Notes: generated by a model from the sequence alone, not told the origin. DNA of 64,000 nucleotides from Enterobacter wuhouensis (GCF_004331265.1 NZ_SJOO01000009.1:124001-188000); one strand, 5' to 3'. Positions 1 to 8,424 are shown, counted from the stretch's first letter. Numbers and translations: made by a program.

Positions 1-501
1 GAGGCCGTGGCGGCGCTGCATCAGCTTGGCGTGCAGGGCGTTATTCTCACCGGTGATAACCCTCGCGCGGCCGCCGCAATTGCCGGTGAGCTGGGGCTGG
101 AATTCAAGGCCGGACTGCTGCCCGCGGATAAAGTCAGCGCGGTCACGGAGCTGAACGCTCACGCGCCGCTGGCGATGGTCGGTGACGGCATCAACGATGC
201 GCCGGCGATGAAGGCGTCCACCATCGGCATTGCGATGGGCAGCGGCACCGACGTGGCGCTGGAGACGGCGGACGCGGCGCTCACGCACAACCGCCTGATC
301 GGGCTGGCGCAAATGATTAGCCTGGCGCGGGCGACGCGCGCCAACATCCGACAGAACATCGGCATTGCGCTGGGGCTGAAGGGGATTTTCCTCGTCACCA
401 CCCTGCTCGGCATGACCGGCCTGTGGCTTGCGGTGCTGGCGGATACGGGTGCAACGGTGCTGGTGACGGCGAACGCGCTGCGGTTATTACGTCGGAAATA
501 A
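1..501 (+). CDS. zntA: Zn/Cd/Pb-exporting P1B-type ATPase, C-terminal part
   Basis: This is the last 166 codons of a heavy-metal P-type ATPase; the gene begins left of the window and frame 1 is open from base 1. The TGDNPRAAAAIA stretch and the hinge GDGINDAPAMK are the P-domain signatures of the P1B family. They are followed by the ADAAL segment and two C-terminal membrane helices (about residues 118-160 of the visible part). ZntA pumps Zn(II), Cd(II) and Pb(II) out of the cytoplasm at the expense of ATP. The assignment to ZntA rather than CopA rests on family resemblance and on the downstream tusA-yhhQ-dcrB gene order, which matches E. coli zntA. The metal-binding N-terminus and the CPC motif are outside the window. 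A REP-like element and a GAGAGGG hairpin follow the stop codon. Confidence 0.93.
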   Translation, partial: EAVAALHQLGVQGVILTGDNPRAAAAIAGELGLEFKAGLLPADKVSAVTELNAHAPLAMVGDGINDAPAMKASTIGIAMGSGTDVALETADAALTHNRLIGLAQMISLARATRANIRQNIGIALGLKGIFLVTTLLGMTGLWLAVLADTGATVLVTANALRLLRRK

Positions 502-516
502 AATCGTTATCGAACC

Positions 517-551
517 GTAGGCCGGGTAAGGCGCAGCCGCCACCCGGCAAT
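517..551. repeat. REP-type palindromic element
   Basis: The stretch GTAGGCCGGGTAAGGCG plus its CGCCACCCGGC partner is the classical enterobacterial REP hairpin. It lies directly after the zntA stop. The same sequence recurs near 28.17 kb and as an inverted pair near 40.38-40.45 kb. Confidence 0.8.
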
Positions 552-571
552 GGGTTTGGGTGCGGCCTGAT

Positions 572-611
572 GCCCTCACCCAAACCCTCTCCCACAGGGA
601 GAGGGAGAAGA
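572..611. repeat. GAGAGGG hairpin repeat, copy 1
   Basis: A CCCTCACCC arm is followed by CCCTCTCCC-ACA-GGGAGAGGG, a strong inverted repeat. It sits between the convergent zntA and TRAP permease 3' ends and could end transcription or stabilise both mRNAs. It is one of a family of near-identical copies across the window (near 3.55, 19.97, 25.2, 32.4 and 44.5 kb). Confidence 0.75.
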
Positions 612-617
612 GCGGGG

Positions 618-1904
618 TCACTGCATCCCTAACACCCTCGGCAGCCACAATGATATCGCCGGGATATACGTCACCATCCCCAGCACCACCAGCAGCATGC
701 CGTAAAACGGCAGCATCGCCCGCACCACGGTTTCAATCTTCTGCTTGCTCACCGCGCTGGCCACGAACAGCACCGACCCGACCGGCGGGGTGATTAGCCC
801 GATCCCCAGGTTCACCATCATGATCATCCCGAAATGCACCGGGTCGATCCCCAGCGAGTTGGTCACCGGCAGCAGCACCGGCGTCAGGATCAGGATGATC
901 GGCGCCATGTCCATCAGCGTGCCAATCAGCAGCAGCATGACGTTGAGGTACATCAGGATCACGTACTTGTTATCGGAGAGCGAGGTAAAGAACTCGGTGA
1001 TGCGCGTCGGCAGCTGCATGTAGGTCATCACCGCGCCAAACGCTGCCGCAAAGCCGATTAAAATCATCACGATGGTGACGGTTTTGACCGTGCGGCACAT
1101 CAGCTTCGGCAGCTCGCTCCATTTATAATCGCGGTAGATGAACATGGTGACGAAGAACGCCCACAGGCAGGCCACGGCGGCGGATTCGGTTGCGGTAAAA
1201 ATCCCGGACAAGATCCCGCCGAGGATTATTACCACCGTCATCAGCCCCCACAGGGCATCAAGTAAAATCTTTACCGCCTGCTTAAACGGGATTTTCTCGC
1301 CCTTCGGATAGCCGCGCTTATGGGCGAAGCCGAGGCACAGGATCATCAGGCACAACCCCAGCAGCAGCCCCGGCAGCACGCCCGCGATGAACAGCGTGGC
1401 AATAGAGACCGTGCCGCCTGCCGCCAGCGAGTAAATCACCGAGTTATGGCTGGGCGGAATTAAAATCGCCTGCACCGACCCGCTGGCCGTCACCGCCGCC
1501 GCATATTCGCGCGGGTAGCCCTTCTTCTCCATCTCCGGGATCATCACGCTGCCGATGGAAGCCGTATCCGCCACCGACGAGCCGGAAATCGCGCCGAAGA
1601 ACGTTGAGGCGACAATATTCACCAGCGACAGCCCGCCGCGAATAAAGCCGACAAACACGTAGGCAAAGTTGACCAGCCGTCGGGCAATGCCCCCTTCCGC
1701 CATGATCGCCCCGGCGAGGATGAAGAACGGGATCGCGAGCAGGGTAAATTTGTTCACCCCGCTGGTGATTTGGATCATCAGCGCCTCGAGAGGCAAATCA
1801 ATCCACAGCGCGCCCGCCACGGCGCTTAGGCCGACGGCGAAGGCCACCGGCATTCCCAGCGCCAGCAAAATGGCGAGGGTGAATAACAACACGAATGCAT
1901 CCAT
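618..1904 (-). CDS. TRAP transporter large permease (DctM family)
   Basis: A 428-residue, highly hydrophobic protein of the DctM/SiaM large-subunit family with about 12 predicted membrane segments. Family-typical stretches include the N-terminal LALGMPVAFAVGLSAV helix, the GSSVADTASIG segment and ITPPVGSVLF near the C-terminus. DctM subunits carry the sodium-coupled transport path for an acid substrate handed over by a periplasmic binding protein. It is the last gene of a three-gene operon: its ATG lies 10 bases after the small-permease stop with an AAGGGG ribosome-binding site. The substrate cannot be read from the sequence, and no catabolic genes lie beside it. E. coli K-12 has no TRAP genes at this zntA-tusA position. 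Confidence 0.93.
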   Translation of the reverse strand: MDAFVLLFTLAILLALGMPVAFAVGLSAVAGALWIDLPLEALMIQITSGVNKFTLLAIPFFILAGAIMAEGGIARRLVNFAYVFVGFIRGGLSLVNIVASTFFGAISGSSVADTASIGSVMIPEMEKKGYPREYAAAVTASGSVQAILIPPSHNSVIYSLAAGGTVSIATLFIAGVLPGLLLGLCLMILCLGFAHKRGYPKGEKIPFKQAVKILLDALWGLMTVVIILGGILSGIFTATESAAVACLWAFFVTMFIYRDYKWSELPKLMCRTVKTVTIVMILIGFAAAFGAVMTYMQLPTRITEFFTSLSDNKYVILMYLNVMLLLIGTLMDMAPIILILTPVLLPVTNSLGIDPVHFGMIMMVNLGIGLITPPVGSVLFVASAVSKQKIETVVRAMLPFYGMLLVVLGMVTYIPAISLWLPRVLGMQ

Positions 1905-1914
1905 TGTTCACCCC

Positions 1915-2424
1915 TTAGCTGTGGTTGCCGATGAGCACGACGGGACGGTTTTCCTGCGAGCCAAACAGCAGGCGTTCAATCACAAACAGGATCAGAATGG
2001 CTGACCCGACGGGCAGCGGCAGATAGCTTTCGCCGGACGTCAGAAGCGGGAACTCCGCGACGGGCTGTTCCCAGAGGTCGACGCACAGCCAGAGGCTGTA
2101 CCAGAACATCAGCGCGGAGATCAGCAGCATCAGCAGGTCGACCACGCGGGCGCAGAGGTTTTTAAGCATATCGGGCAGCCGGTCGGTGAGCATATTCACC
2201 GCGATGTGCGACCCGGCGCGATACCCTACCGCCGCGCCGATAAAGGTAAAGGTCACCATGCAGATAATGGCGATCGGCTCCGGCCAGGACTCCCCGCGGT
2301 TGAGCACGTAGCGCGAGAAGATGCCAATCGGGATCACGATCGTCATCACCAGCAGCGAGACGCCCGCCACCGTCATGGCGAGGAGGTACAGGCGGTCCAT
2401 CCACTTCAGGTAGAGTTCGGACAT
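1915..2424 (-). CDS. TRAP transporter small permease (DctQ family)
   Basis: A 169-residue membrane protein with four hydrophobic segments (about residues 13-35, 46-68, 90-110 and 130-150), the architecture of DctQ small subunits. The NRGESWPEPIA stretch after helix 1 matches the conserved DctQ loop. The small subunit forms a complex with the DctM permease in the inner membrane. The gene starts 12 bases after the binding-protein stop with a CGGAG ribosome-binding site, so translation of the three genes is probably linked. The substrate is unknown. Confidence 0.9.
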   Translation of the reverse strand: MSELYLKWMDRLYLLAMTVAGVSLLVMTIVIPIGIFSRYVLNRGESWPEPIAIICMVTFTFIGAAVGYRAGSHIAVNMLTDRLPDMLKNLCARVVDLLMLLISALMFWYSLWLCVDLWEQPVAEFPLLTSGESYLPLPVGSAILILFVIERLLFGSQENRPVVLIGNHS

Positions 2425-2436
2425 ACGTACTCCGGT

Positions 2437-3408
2437 TTACTGGACGTCAGCGATGGCTTTCATCAGATCCTGATGCTTGTCGCCATACTGGGCGCGCACC
2501 GGCTCTGTGGCCTTGATGAAGACTGATTTATCGATATCGTGGAACTGCACCCCGCCCGCCTTCATTTTCGCCAGCGCCTGGTCGTTGTAGGCATTCCACA
2601 GCTTGCGCTGCTCGAACTGCGCCTCGCGGGCCAGCGTCAGGACCTTTTGCTGCTCGTCGGCGCTGAGCTTGTCCCATTTCACTTTCGAATAGAGCAGCAT
2701 TTCCGGGGTGATAAAGTGGCCGCTCAGGGTGTAGTTTTTGGCGACCGGCATGTAGTTATGGGCGATAAAGGTTGGCGGATTGTTCTCCGCGCCGTCGATC
2801 ACGCCGGTCTGCATCCCGCTGTAGACCTCGCTTACGCCCATCGCCACCGAGTTTGCCCCCATGTCCTTCAGCGTGGCGAGCGCCACCGGGCTACCCTGTA
2901 CGCGGATTTTTTTCCCTTTCAGATCGTCCGGTTTGACGATCGGCTCTTTGGTGATCAGGTTGCGGGTGCCGGAGTCCATCCAGCCGAGGAACACCAGCTT
3001 CGATTTCGGGTTCGCGGTCAGCTTGTCGCCGATCTGCTTGCCGATATCGCCGTCGATCACCTTGTGCATGTGGTCTTCGTCGCGGAACACGTACGGCAGC
3101 GTAAAGACTTCGATATCCGGCAGGATGGCGGCAACCGGCGCCATGGAGACGCGGATCATGTCGATGGCCCCCATCTGCGCCTGCTCGATCATCTGCTTTT
3201 CATCCCCGAGCACGCCGCCGGGGAAGACCTTAATCTCCAGCTTGCCGTCGGTTTGCTGCTTGAGCTTTTCACCCATGTGCTGAACCGCCACCACGTTCGG
3301 GTAGCCTTCGGGGTGCACATCGGCAGCTTTAATGGTTTGGGCAGAAACGGAACAGGCAAATGCTGACAGACACAGCGCGGCCAGTAACGGCTTGAGGGTC
3401 GTTTTCAT
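2437..3408 (-). CDS. TRAP transporter periplasmic substrate-binding protein (DctP family)
   Basis: A 323-residue secreted protein. The first 23 residues form a signal peptide (MKTTLKPLLAALCLSAFA, then SVSAQ), with cleavage likely after SA. The mature part has DctP-family landmarks: an FPGGVLGDEKQMIEQ stretch near residue 65, the GTRNL segment near residue 147 and KGKKIRVQGSP near residue 165, where family members bind the substrate carboxylate with an arginine. It is first in a binding protein/small permease/large permease operon. Similarity to hexuronate- or sugar-acid-type DctP proteins is an impression only. A CRP-like site and a short palindrome lie upstream. Confidence 0.92.
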   Translation of the reverse strand: MKTTLKPLLAALCLSAFACSVSAQTIKAADVHPEGYPNVVAVQHMGEKLKQQTDGKLEIKVFPGGVLGDEKQMIEQAQMGAIDMIRVSMAPVAAILPDIEVFTLPYVFRDEDHMHKVIDGDIGKQIGDKLTANPKSKLVFLGWMDSGTRNLITKEPIVKPDDLKGKKIRVQGSPVALATLKDMGANSVAMGVSEVYSGMQTGVIDGAENNPPTFIAHNYMPVAKNYTLSGHFITPEMLLYSKVKWDKLSADEQQKVLTLAREAQFEQRKLWNAYNDQALAKMKAGGVQFHDIDKSVFIKATEPVRAQYGDKHQDLMKAIADVQ

Positions 3409-3440
3409 CGAGTCAACTCCAGGGTAGTGAGGTAAGCGTT

Positions 3441-3453
3441 AAAACGGCGTTTT
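3441..3453 (-). promoter_or_regulatory. Short palindrome upstream of TRAP operon, possible operator
   Basis: AAAACG-G-CGTTTT is a perfect inverted repeat about 35 bases upstream of the binding-protein start codon. The position suits an operator for an unlinked repressor, but no regulator gene is adjacent, so this is a guess. Confidence 0.3.
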
Positions 3454-3496
3454 ATTTTTATACGCTTAAAAATTAGACTACGGCTGGAAAAGCGGA

Positions 3497-3512
3497 GGTG
3501 AAGCGCCTCACA
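3497..3512 (-). promoter_or_regulatory. CRP-like binding site upstream of TRAP operon
   Basis: Read on the minus strand the site is TGTGA-N6-TCACC, one base from the CRP core TGTGA-N6-TCACA. It is centred about 96 bases before the binding-protein start codon. This suggests catabolite control of the transporter, as expected for a carbon-source uptake system. Confidence 0.45.
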
Positions 3513-3550
3513 AAAGCGCGAAATTTTGAAACGATGGTTTAGAAAGGTTT

Positions 3551-3580
3551 TCTCCCTCTCCCCGTGGGAGAGGGTCGGGT
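3551..3580. repeat. GAGAGGG hairpin repeat, copy 2
   Basis: CCCTCTCCC-CGT-GGGAGAGGG inverted repeat between the TRAP operon promoter region and the 3' end of tusA. It is a shorter version of copy 1 and lies about 20 bases after the tusA stop, where it could end tusA transcription. Confidence 0.7.
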
Positions 3581-3598
3581 TAAGTCATCTTGCCGGAC

Positions 3599-3841
3599 TT
3601 ATCCCTTACGGATCACATACCGATACGGCAACGCGTCCGTTTCCTGCGCCACCAGCTCGTGTTCCATAAACGTACAAAAACCGGGAATATCGCGGGTGGT
3701 GGCCGGATCGTCGGCGATAATCAGCAGCGTTTCGCCGGTCTGCATGTTGCGCACGGTTTTGCGCACCATCATTACCGGCTCCGGGCAGCGGAGGCCCTGG
3801 GCGTCAAGGGTGTGGTCTGGGCTGGTAAACAGGTCGGTCAT
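3599..3841 (-). CDS. tusA: Sulfurtransferase TusA
   Basis: An 80-residue TusA protein. TusA takes persulfide sulfur from the cysteine desulfurase IscS and passes it to the TusBCD relay for 2-thiouridine synthesis in tRNA, and also supplies molybdopterin synthesis. The sulfur-carrying cysteine is Cys19 in the signature LRCPEPVM. The length is close to the E. coli protein and the order with yhhQ and dcrB is conserved. It is transcribed alone, divergently from yhhQ. Confidence 0.96.
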   Translation of the reverse strand: MTDLFTSPDHTLDAQGLRCPEPVMMVRKTVRNMQTGETLLIIADDPATTRDIPGFCTFMEHELVAQETDALPYRYVIRKG

Positions 3842-4008
3842 GGGCTTCTCGATGATAATAAAACGGCTGTAGTTTACGCCCCGCCAGCGTCAAAGCAAAC
3901 CAGGTTAACGATTGCGTGAAAATCAACCATTGCAAAGACGAATGAAAGCAGTATCATGCAGCCGATTTTATTGGGTTCCCTCACCCCAACTCTCAAAAAG
4001 GTCACAAT

Positions 4009-4674
4009 ATGACGCAGTTTTCCCAATCGCAGCGCGTAAAAGCGTTGTTCTGGCTATCGCTTTTTCATCTGCTGGTGATCACCTCCAGCAACTATCTGGT
4101 GCAGCTCCCAATCTCCATTTTTGGTTTCCATACCACCTGGGGCGCGTTCAGTTTTCCGTTTATTTTCCTCGCCACCGATTTGACCGTGCGTATCTTTGGC
4201 GCACCGCTGGCGCGCCGCATTATCTTCGCGGTGATGCTCCCGGCGCTGTTTATCTCCTACGGCATCTCTTCCCTGTTTTACATGGGAAGCTGGCAGGGCT
4301 TTGAGGCGCTGATGCACTTCAACCTGTTTGTTGCCCGTATCGCCGCCGCCAGCTTTATGGCCTACGCCCTGGGGCAAATCCTCGACGTACACGTCTTTAA
4401 TCGCCTGCGTCAGAACCACCGCTGGTGGATGGCGCCAACGGCCTCCACGCTGTTCGGTAACGTGAGCGATACGCTGGCCTTCTTCTTCATCGCCTTCTGG
4501 CGCAGCCCGGATGCCTTTATGGCCGAACACTGGATGGAGATCGCCCTGGTGGACTACTGCTTTAAGGTGCTTATCAGCATTGCGTTCTTCCTGCCGATGT
4601 ACGGCGTGCTGTTGAATATGCTGCTGAAAAGACTGGCAGATAAATCTGAAATCACGGCATTGCAGGCAGGTTAA
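4009..4674 (+). CDS. yhhQ: Queuosine precursor transporter YhhQ
   Basis: A 221-residue inner-membrane protein of the VUT family (formerly DUF165) with about six hydrophobic helices. In E. coli this protein imports the 7-deazaguanine precursors preQ0 and preQ1 used to make queuosine in tRNA. Family landmarks are the early LFWLSLFHLLVITSSNYLVQ helix, FLATDLTVRIFG near residue 55 and FGNVSDTLAFF near residue 147. An AAGG ribosome-binding site precedes the ATG. It is divergent from tusA and upstream of dcrB, as in E. coli. No preQ1 riboswitch is evident in the 167-base leader. Confidence 0.94.
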   Translation: MTQFSQSQRVKALFWLSLFHLLVITSSNYLVQLPISIFGFHTTWGAFSFPFIFLATDLTVRIFGAPLARRIIFAVMLPALFISYGISSLFYMGSWQGFEALMHFNLFVARIAAASFMAYALGQILDVHVFNRLRQNHRWWMAPTASTLFGNVSDTLAFFFIAFWRSPDAFMAEHWMEIALVDYCFKVLISIAFFLPMYGVLLNMLLKRLADKSEITALQAG

Positions 4675-4746
4675 GGGTTCGCTTTATCAGTTGTGATAAG
4701 ATGGGCGAATGAGCCGCTATGGCCGTTTATCGAAAGGAAGAAGTCA

Positions 4747-5304
4747 ATGCGCAATCTGGTTAAATATGTCGGGATTGGCCTGCTGGTTGTTGGCCTTGCA
4801 GCCTGTGATAACAGCGACACCAAAACGCCTGCTCAGGGCGCGTCTGCAGAGAGCAACGCGACCGGTCAGCCGGTGAGCCTGCTGGACGGCAAACTCAGTT
4901 TCTCTCTGCCGGCAGATATGACCGACCAGAGCGGCAAGCTGGGTACGCAGGCGAACAACATGCACGTCTATTCCGATGCTACGGGTCAGAAAGCCGTGAT
5001 TGTGATTGTGGGCGACGACACCAGCGAAGAGCTGGGCGTGCTGTCTAAACGCCTTGAAGATCAGCAGCGCAGCCGCGACCCGCAGCTGCAGGTCGTGACC
5101 AACAAGTCCATCGAACTGAAAGGCCATACCCTGCAACAGCTGGACAGCATCATCTCCGCCAAGGGCCAGACCGCATACTCATCCGTGGTGCTGGGCAAAG
5201 TGGATAACAAGCTGCTGACCATCCAGATCACCCTGCCAGCAGACGATCAGCAGAAAGCGCAGACCGCAGCTGAAAACATCATCAACACCCTCGTCATTCA
5301 GTAA
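4747..5304 (+). CDS. dcrB: Inner-membrane lipoprotein DcrB
   Basis: A 185-residue lipoprotein, the same length as E. coli DcrB, which is needed for phage C1 and C6 DNA entry and linked to lipoprotein maturation stress. The lipobox LAAC places the acylated cysteine at residue 20. Asp at position 21 is the inner-membrane retention signal. The start at 4747 is preferred over an upstream in-frame codon at 4693 because it gives the family length and a normal lipoprotein signal peptide after a GGAAGAAG ribosome-binding site. Its 3' end meets yhhS head-on with four bases between the stop codons. Confidence 0.94.
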   Translation: MRNLVKYVGIGLLVVGLAACDNSDTKTPAQGASAESNATGQPVSLLDGKLSFSLPADMTDQSGKLGTQANNMHVYSDATGQKAVIVIVGDDTSEELGVLSKRLEDQQRSRDPQLQVVTNKSIELKGHTLQQLDSIISAKGQTAYSSVVLGKVDNKLLTIQITLPADDQQKAQTAAENIINTLVIQ

Positions 5305-5308
5305 CGCT

Positions 5309-6526
5309 TCACGAGGATGACGTGGCCTCCGGCGCTTGCGCCGGGGGCCATTTTTTTAACCGCCACGTCAGCATCAACGCAATCGCCACCAGCCCCGCCG
5401 ACGCAAGGTAGATAACCGGCACCCCCGCCCAGGCCATCACCAGCCCGGCCAGCGGCCCGGTAATGCCCAACGACATATCCATAAACACGGTGTAGGTTGC
5501 CAGCGCAGAGCCCTGGTTTTGCTGCGGCACGGCCTTCACCGCTACTACGCCCAGCGCCGGGAAGACCAGCGAGAAGCCTGCGCCTGCGAGGAACACCCCG
5601 ATTTTCGCCATCCAGGGCGCGCTGGCGATACCGGTGAGCAGCAGCCCAACGATTTCGACGGCAAAGCAGATCATGGCGACGTTCAGCCCGCCCAGGCGAT
5701 TAATTCCGTTCGGGAACAGCAGGCGTGCGCCCACAAACGCGCAGCTAAACAGCGTTAAGGCAAAGGCCGCGCCGTCCCAGCCTTTCGCATCGTAGAAAAG
5801 GGTTATGAAGGTGGCAATCACGCCGAAGCCCGTGGAGGCAAGTGCGAGCGCCATACCGTAGGGCCAGACGCGCCCGAGCACCGCGCGAAACGGCAGCGGC
5901 TTGCCCTTGCTGGCCTTCACCTTCGGACGCGGCAGCGCCAGCAGGATCGCCAGCAGCGCAACGGCCATAACGGTGATGGACAGGCCGTACAATCCACCAT
6001 ACGCATAACACACCACGCCCAGCGGCGCGCCGATCGCCATCGCGCCGTAGGTCACAATCCCGTTCCACGAGATCACCCTGCCGATATGCGGTGCGCCCAC
6101 GACGCCCACGCCCCACAGCGTTGAGCCGGTGCCCGCGAGGCTTTGCCCGACGCCCAGAATCACGCGTCCCAGGCACAGCAGCGTCAGGCTAACCAGCGGC
6201 CAGTGGCCAGCGGTGGCCGCCAGAAAGTAGCTCAGCCCGCTCAGAAAACAGCCGCAAAGCCCCACGACGACAATGCTTTTTGGACCAAAGAGATCGGCAT
6301 AGCGACCGGAATGGGGGCGGCTCATCAGGGTGGCGAAATACTGCAGGCTGATCACCAGCCCCGCCCAGAAGGCGCTATAGCCCATCACGTCGTGGACGTA
6401 CCCCGGCAGGACCGCCAGCGGCAGGCCAATCGTCAGATAGCTGGCAAAATTAAAAATAACGACGGAGACAATGCGCAGATTGAGGCGTAATCCGCTCAGC
6501 GCCGGTTCGGCGGCAGGTTCGGGCAT
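5309..6526 (-). CDS. yhhS: Major facilitator superfamily transporter YhhS
   Basis: A 405-residue MFS permease with 12 hydrophobic segments. The loop 2-3 signature is SRPHSGRYADLFGPK near residue 70, a variant of the GxxxDRxGR motif. The gene order dcrB-yhhS-yhhT matches E. coli, where YhhS is an uncharacterised drug-type exporter whose overexpression has been linked to glyphosate tolerance. The last residues (EATSSS) are encoded by the region that also contains the dcrB terminator hairpin, which constrains this end. Confidence 0.92.
   Translation of the reverse strand: MPEPAAEPALSGLRLNLRIVSVVIFNFASYLTIGLPLAVLPGYVHDVMGYSAFWAGLVISLQYFATLMSRPHSGRYADLFGPKSIVVVGLCGCFLSGLSYFLAATAGHWPLVSLTLLCLGRVILGVGQSLAGTGSTLWGVGVVGAPHIGRVISWNGIVTYGAMAIGAPLGVVCYAYGGLYGLSITVMAVALLAILLALPRPKVKASKGKPLPFRAVLGRVWPYGMALALASTGFGVIATFITLFYDAKGWDGAAFALTLFSCAFVGARLLFPNGINRLGGLNVAMICFAVEIVGLLLTGIASAPWMAKIGVFLAGAGFSLVFPALGVVAVKAVPQQNQGSALATYTVFMDMSLGITGPLAGLVMAWAGVPVIYLASAGLVAIALMLTWRLKKWPPAQAPEATSSS
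5323..5357 (+). terminator. dcrB terminator inside the 3' end of yhhS
   Basis: GGCC-TCCGGCGC-TT-GCGCCGG-GGGCC followed by ATTTTTTT is a strong intrinsic terminator on the plus strand, 20 bases after the dcrB stop. It lies wholly within the coding end of the convergent yhhS gene. Confidence 0.8.
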
Positions 6527-6668
6527 GGGTTATACCTGGATTTTTACAACAGTGTTTCACTATTACCACGACCGGATGAGAAAATCAGCAGTGACTTTCA
6601 GAATAGCCGCCCAGACGAAGCGGAGCCCGCGCACTACACTTAACGGGCTAACTCACTAAGGAAAAAGC

Positions 6669-7718
6669 ATGATACCCAACCAGACCGACAAAGCAGGTCT
6701 TCACATCCTCTTAAAACTCGCCTGCCTTGTGGTTATCCTCGCGGGTATCCATGCTGCCGCCGACATAATCGTTCAGCTCCTGCTGGCGCTCTTTTTCGCC
6801 ATTGTCCTCAACCCGCTGGTGACCTGGTTTTTGCGCCGGGGCGTCAGCCGCCCGGTGGCGATCACCATTGTGGTTATCGTCATGCTGATCGTCCTGACGG
6901 CGCTGTTTGGCGTGCTCGCCGCCTCCCTGAGCGAGTTCTCGACCATGCTGCCGCAGTACAACAAAGAGCTCACCCGCAAGCTGGTTGATTTGCAGGAGAT
7001 GATGCCGTTTATCAACCTGCATATTTCGCCAGAACGGATGCTGCGCAGGATGGACTCCGAGAAGGTGATGACCTACGCCACCACGCTGATGACCGGCCTT
7101 TCCGGCGCGATGGCCAGCATTCTGCTGCTGGTGATGACCGTCGTGTTTATGCTGTTTGAAGTCCGTCATGTTCCCTACAAACTGCGCTTTGCACTCAACA
7201 ATCCGCAGATCCACATTGCAGGTTTACACCGTGCACTGAAGGGCGTCTCGAAGTATCTGGCGCTCAAAACGCTATTAAGCCTGTGGACCGGCGTCATCGT
7301 CTGGCTGGGGCTGGTGCTGCTGGACGTGCAGTTCGCGCTGATGTGGGGCGTGCTGGCGTTCCTCCTGAACTATGTGCCAAACATCGGGGCGGTGCTCTCC
7401 GCCGTGCCGCCGATGATCCAGGCGTTCCTGTTCAATGGGTTTTACGAATGTATGCTGGTGGGCGCGCTGTTCCTTGTCGTGCATATGGTGCTGGGCAATA
7501 TCCTTGAGCCGCGCATGATGGGGCACCGTCTGGGGATGTCCACGCTGGTGGTGTTTCTGTCGTTACTGGTGTGGGGATGGCTGCTGGGGCCGGTGGGGAT
7601 GCTGCTTTCCGTCCCGCTCACCAGCGTCTGTAAAATCTGGATGGAGACCACCAAAGGCGGCAGCAAGCTGGCGATACTGCTCGGACCAGGGCGTCCGAAG
7701 AGCCGATTGCCGGGGTAA
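6669..7718 (+). CDS. yhhT: AI-2E family transporter YhhT
   Basis: A 349-residue inner-membrane protein of the AI-2 exporter (PerM/TqsA) family with about seven to eight hydrophobic segments. The family core NYVPNIGAVLSAVPP is near residue 237 and a GNILEPRMMGHRLGMS stretch near residue 276. The substrate of YhhT is not established. An AAGGAAAAAGC leader gives a good ribosome-binding site before the ATG. It is divergent from yhhS, as in E. coli. Confidence 0.92.
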   Translation: MIPNQTDKAGLHILLKLACLVVILAGIHAAADIIVQLLLALFFAIVLNPLVTWFLRRGVSRPVAITIVVIVMLIVLTALFGVLAASLSEFSTMLPQYNKELTRKLVDLQEMMPFINLHISPERMLRRMDSEKVMTYATTLMTGLSGAMASILLLVMTVVFMLFEVRHVPYKLRFALNNPQIHIAGLHRALKGVSKYLALKTLLSLWTGVIVWLGLVLLDVQFALMWGVLAFLLNYVPNIGAVLSAVPPMIQAFLFNGFYECMLVGALFLVVHMVLGNILEPRMMGHRLGMSTLVVFLSLLVWGWLLGPVGMLLSVPLTSVCKIWMETTKGGSKLAILLGPGRPKSRLPG

Positions 7719-7821
7719 TTGCCTCCCACGGTTAGCTATTATCAGTATCAATGGATTATAGTAATGGTTTCGCTGCGCAACTTTGCGGCTCTCTCTGTTT
7801 TGACTGAAGGCCAGACGTTAT

Positions 7822-8424
7822 ATGTACCAGGTTTTTCTGGGAAAAATCTCCTCGCTGAGCACCGATCGTTGGGCCGAGGCCCTCTCCCGACACGCTCCGG
7901 AAGGCGCGCGCCGCGCCCGCTGGCTGGCCGGTCGCGGTTTGCTTTCACGTCTCTTATCCCCCCGGCCCTTGCCAGAGATTGTTTACAGCGAACAGGGAAA
8001 GCCCGGCTTTGCCAATGATTACCCGCTGTGGTTTAGCGTTAGCCAGTGTGAAGACGATATTGCGCTGATCGTCAGCGATGAAGGGAGCGTAGGCTGCTCG
8101 CTGGAGCAGATCCGCCACCAGGACAACTGGCGCACGCTCGCCAATGCCGTTTTCAGCAATGCCGAACATCGCGAGCTGGAACATGAGACGCCGGAAAGCC
8201 AGCTGGACGCATTCTGGCGCATCTGGACGCGGAAAGAGGCCATTGTTAAACAGCGCGGCGCGCACGCCTGGCAAATCGTCAGCTTTGATAGCGCTGCCAG
8301 CGAACTCCATACGGTCAGCCAGTGTCAGGTGGGATCGCTGAGCCTTGCGGTTTGCACCGCCACGCCCTTTGAGCTTACGACGTCCCGGGTCCATTCCCCT
8401 GACGAGGCGCTGGCCGGAAGATAG
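7822..8424 (+). CDS. acpT: 4'-phosphopantetheinyl transferase AcpT
   Basis: A 200-residue Sfp/Gsp-type phosphopantetheinyl transferase, slightly longer than E. coli AcpT (195). It moves 4'-phosphopantetheine from CoA to a serine of carrier proteins. The motif around GSVGCSLEQI (near residue 91) is the magnesium-binding region. FWRIWTRKEAIVKQ (near residue 133) holds the W-x-x-KEA signature. In E. coli nikA follows; here the arn operon follows in the opposite direction. The last 50 bases of acpT overlap the 3' end of arnF, so the two genes share DNA. Confidence 0.93.
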   Translation: MYQVFLGKISSLSTDRWAEALSRHAPEGARRARWLAGRGLLSRLLSPRPLPEIVYSEQGKPGFANDYPLWFSVSQCEDDIALIVSDEGSVGCSLEQIRHQDNWRTLANAVFSNAEHRELEHETPESQLDAFWRIWTRKEAIVKQRGAHAWQIVSFDSAASELHTVSQCQVGSLSLAVCTATPFELTTSRVHSPDEALAGR

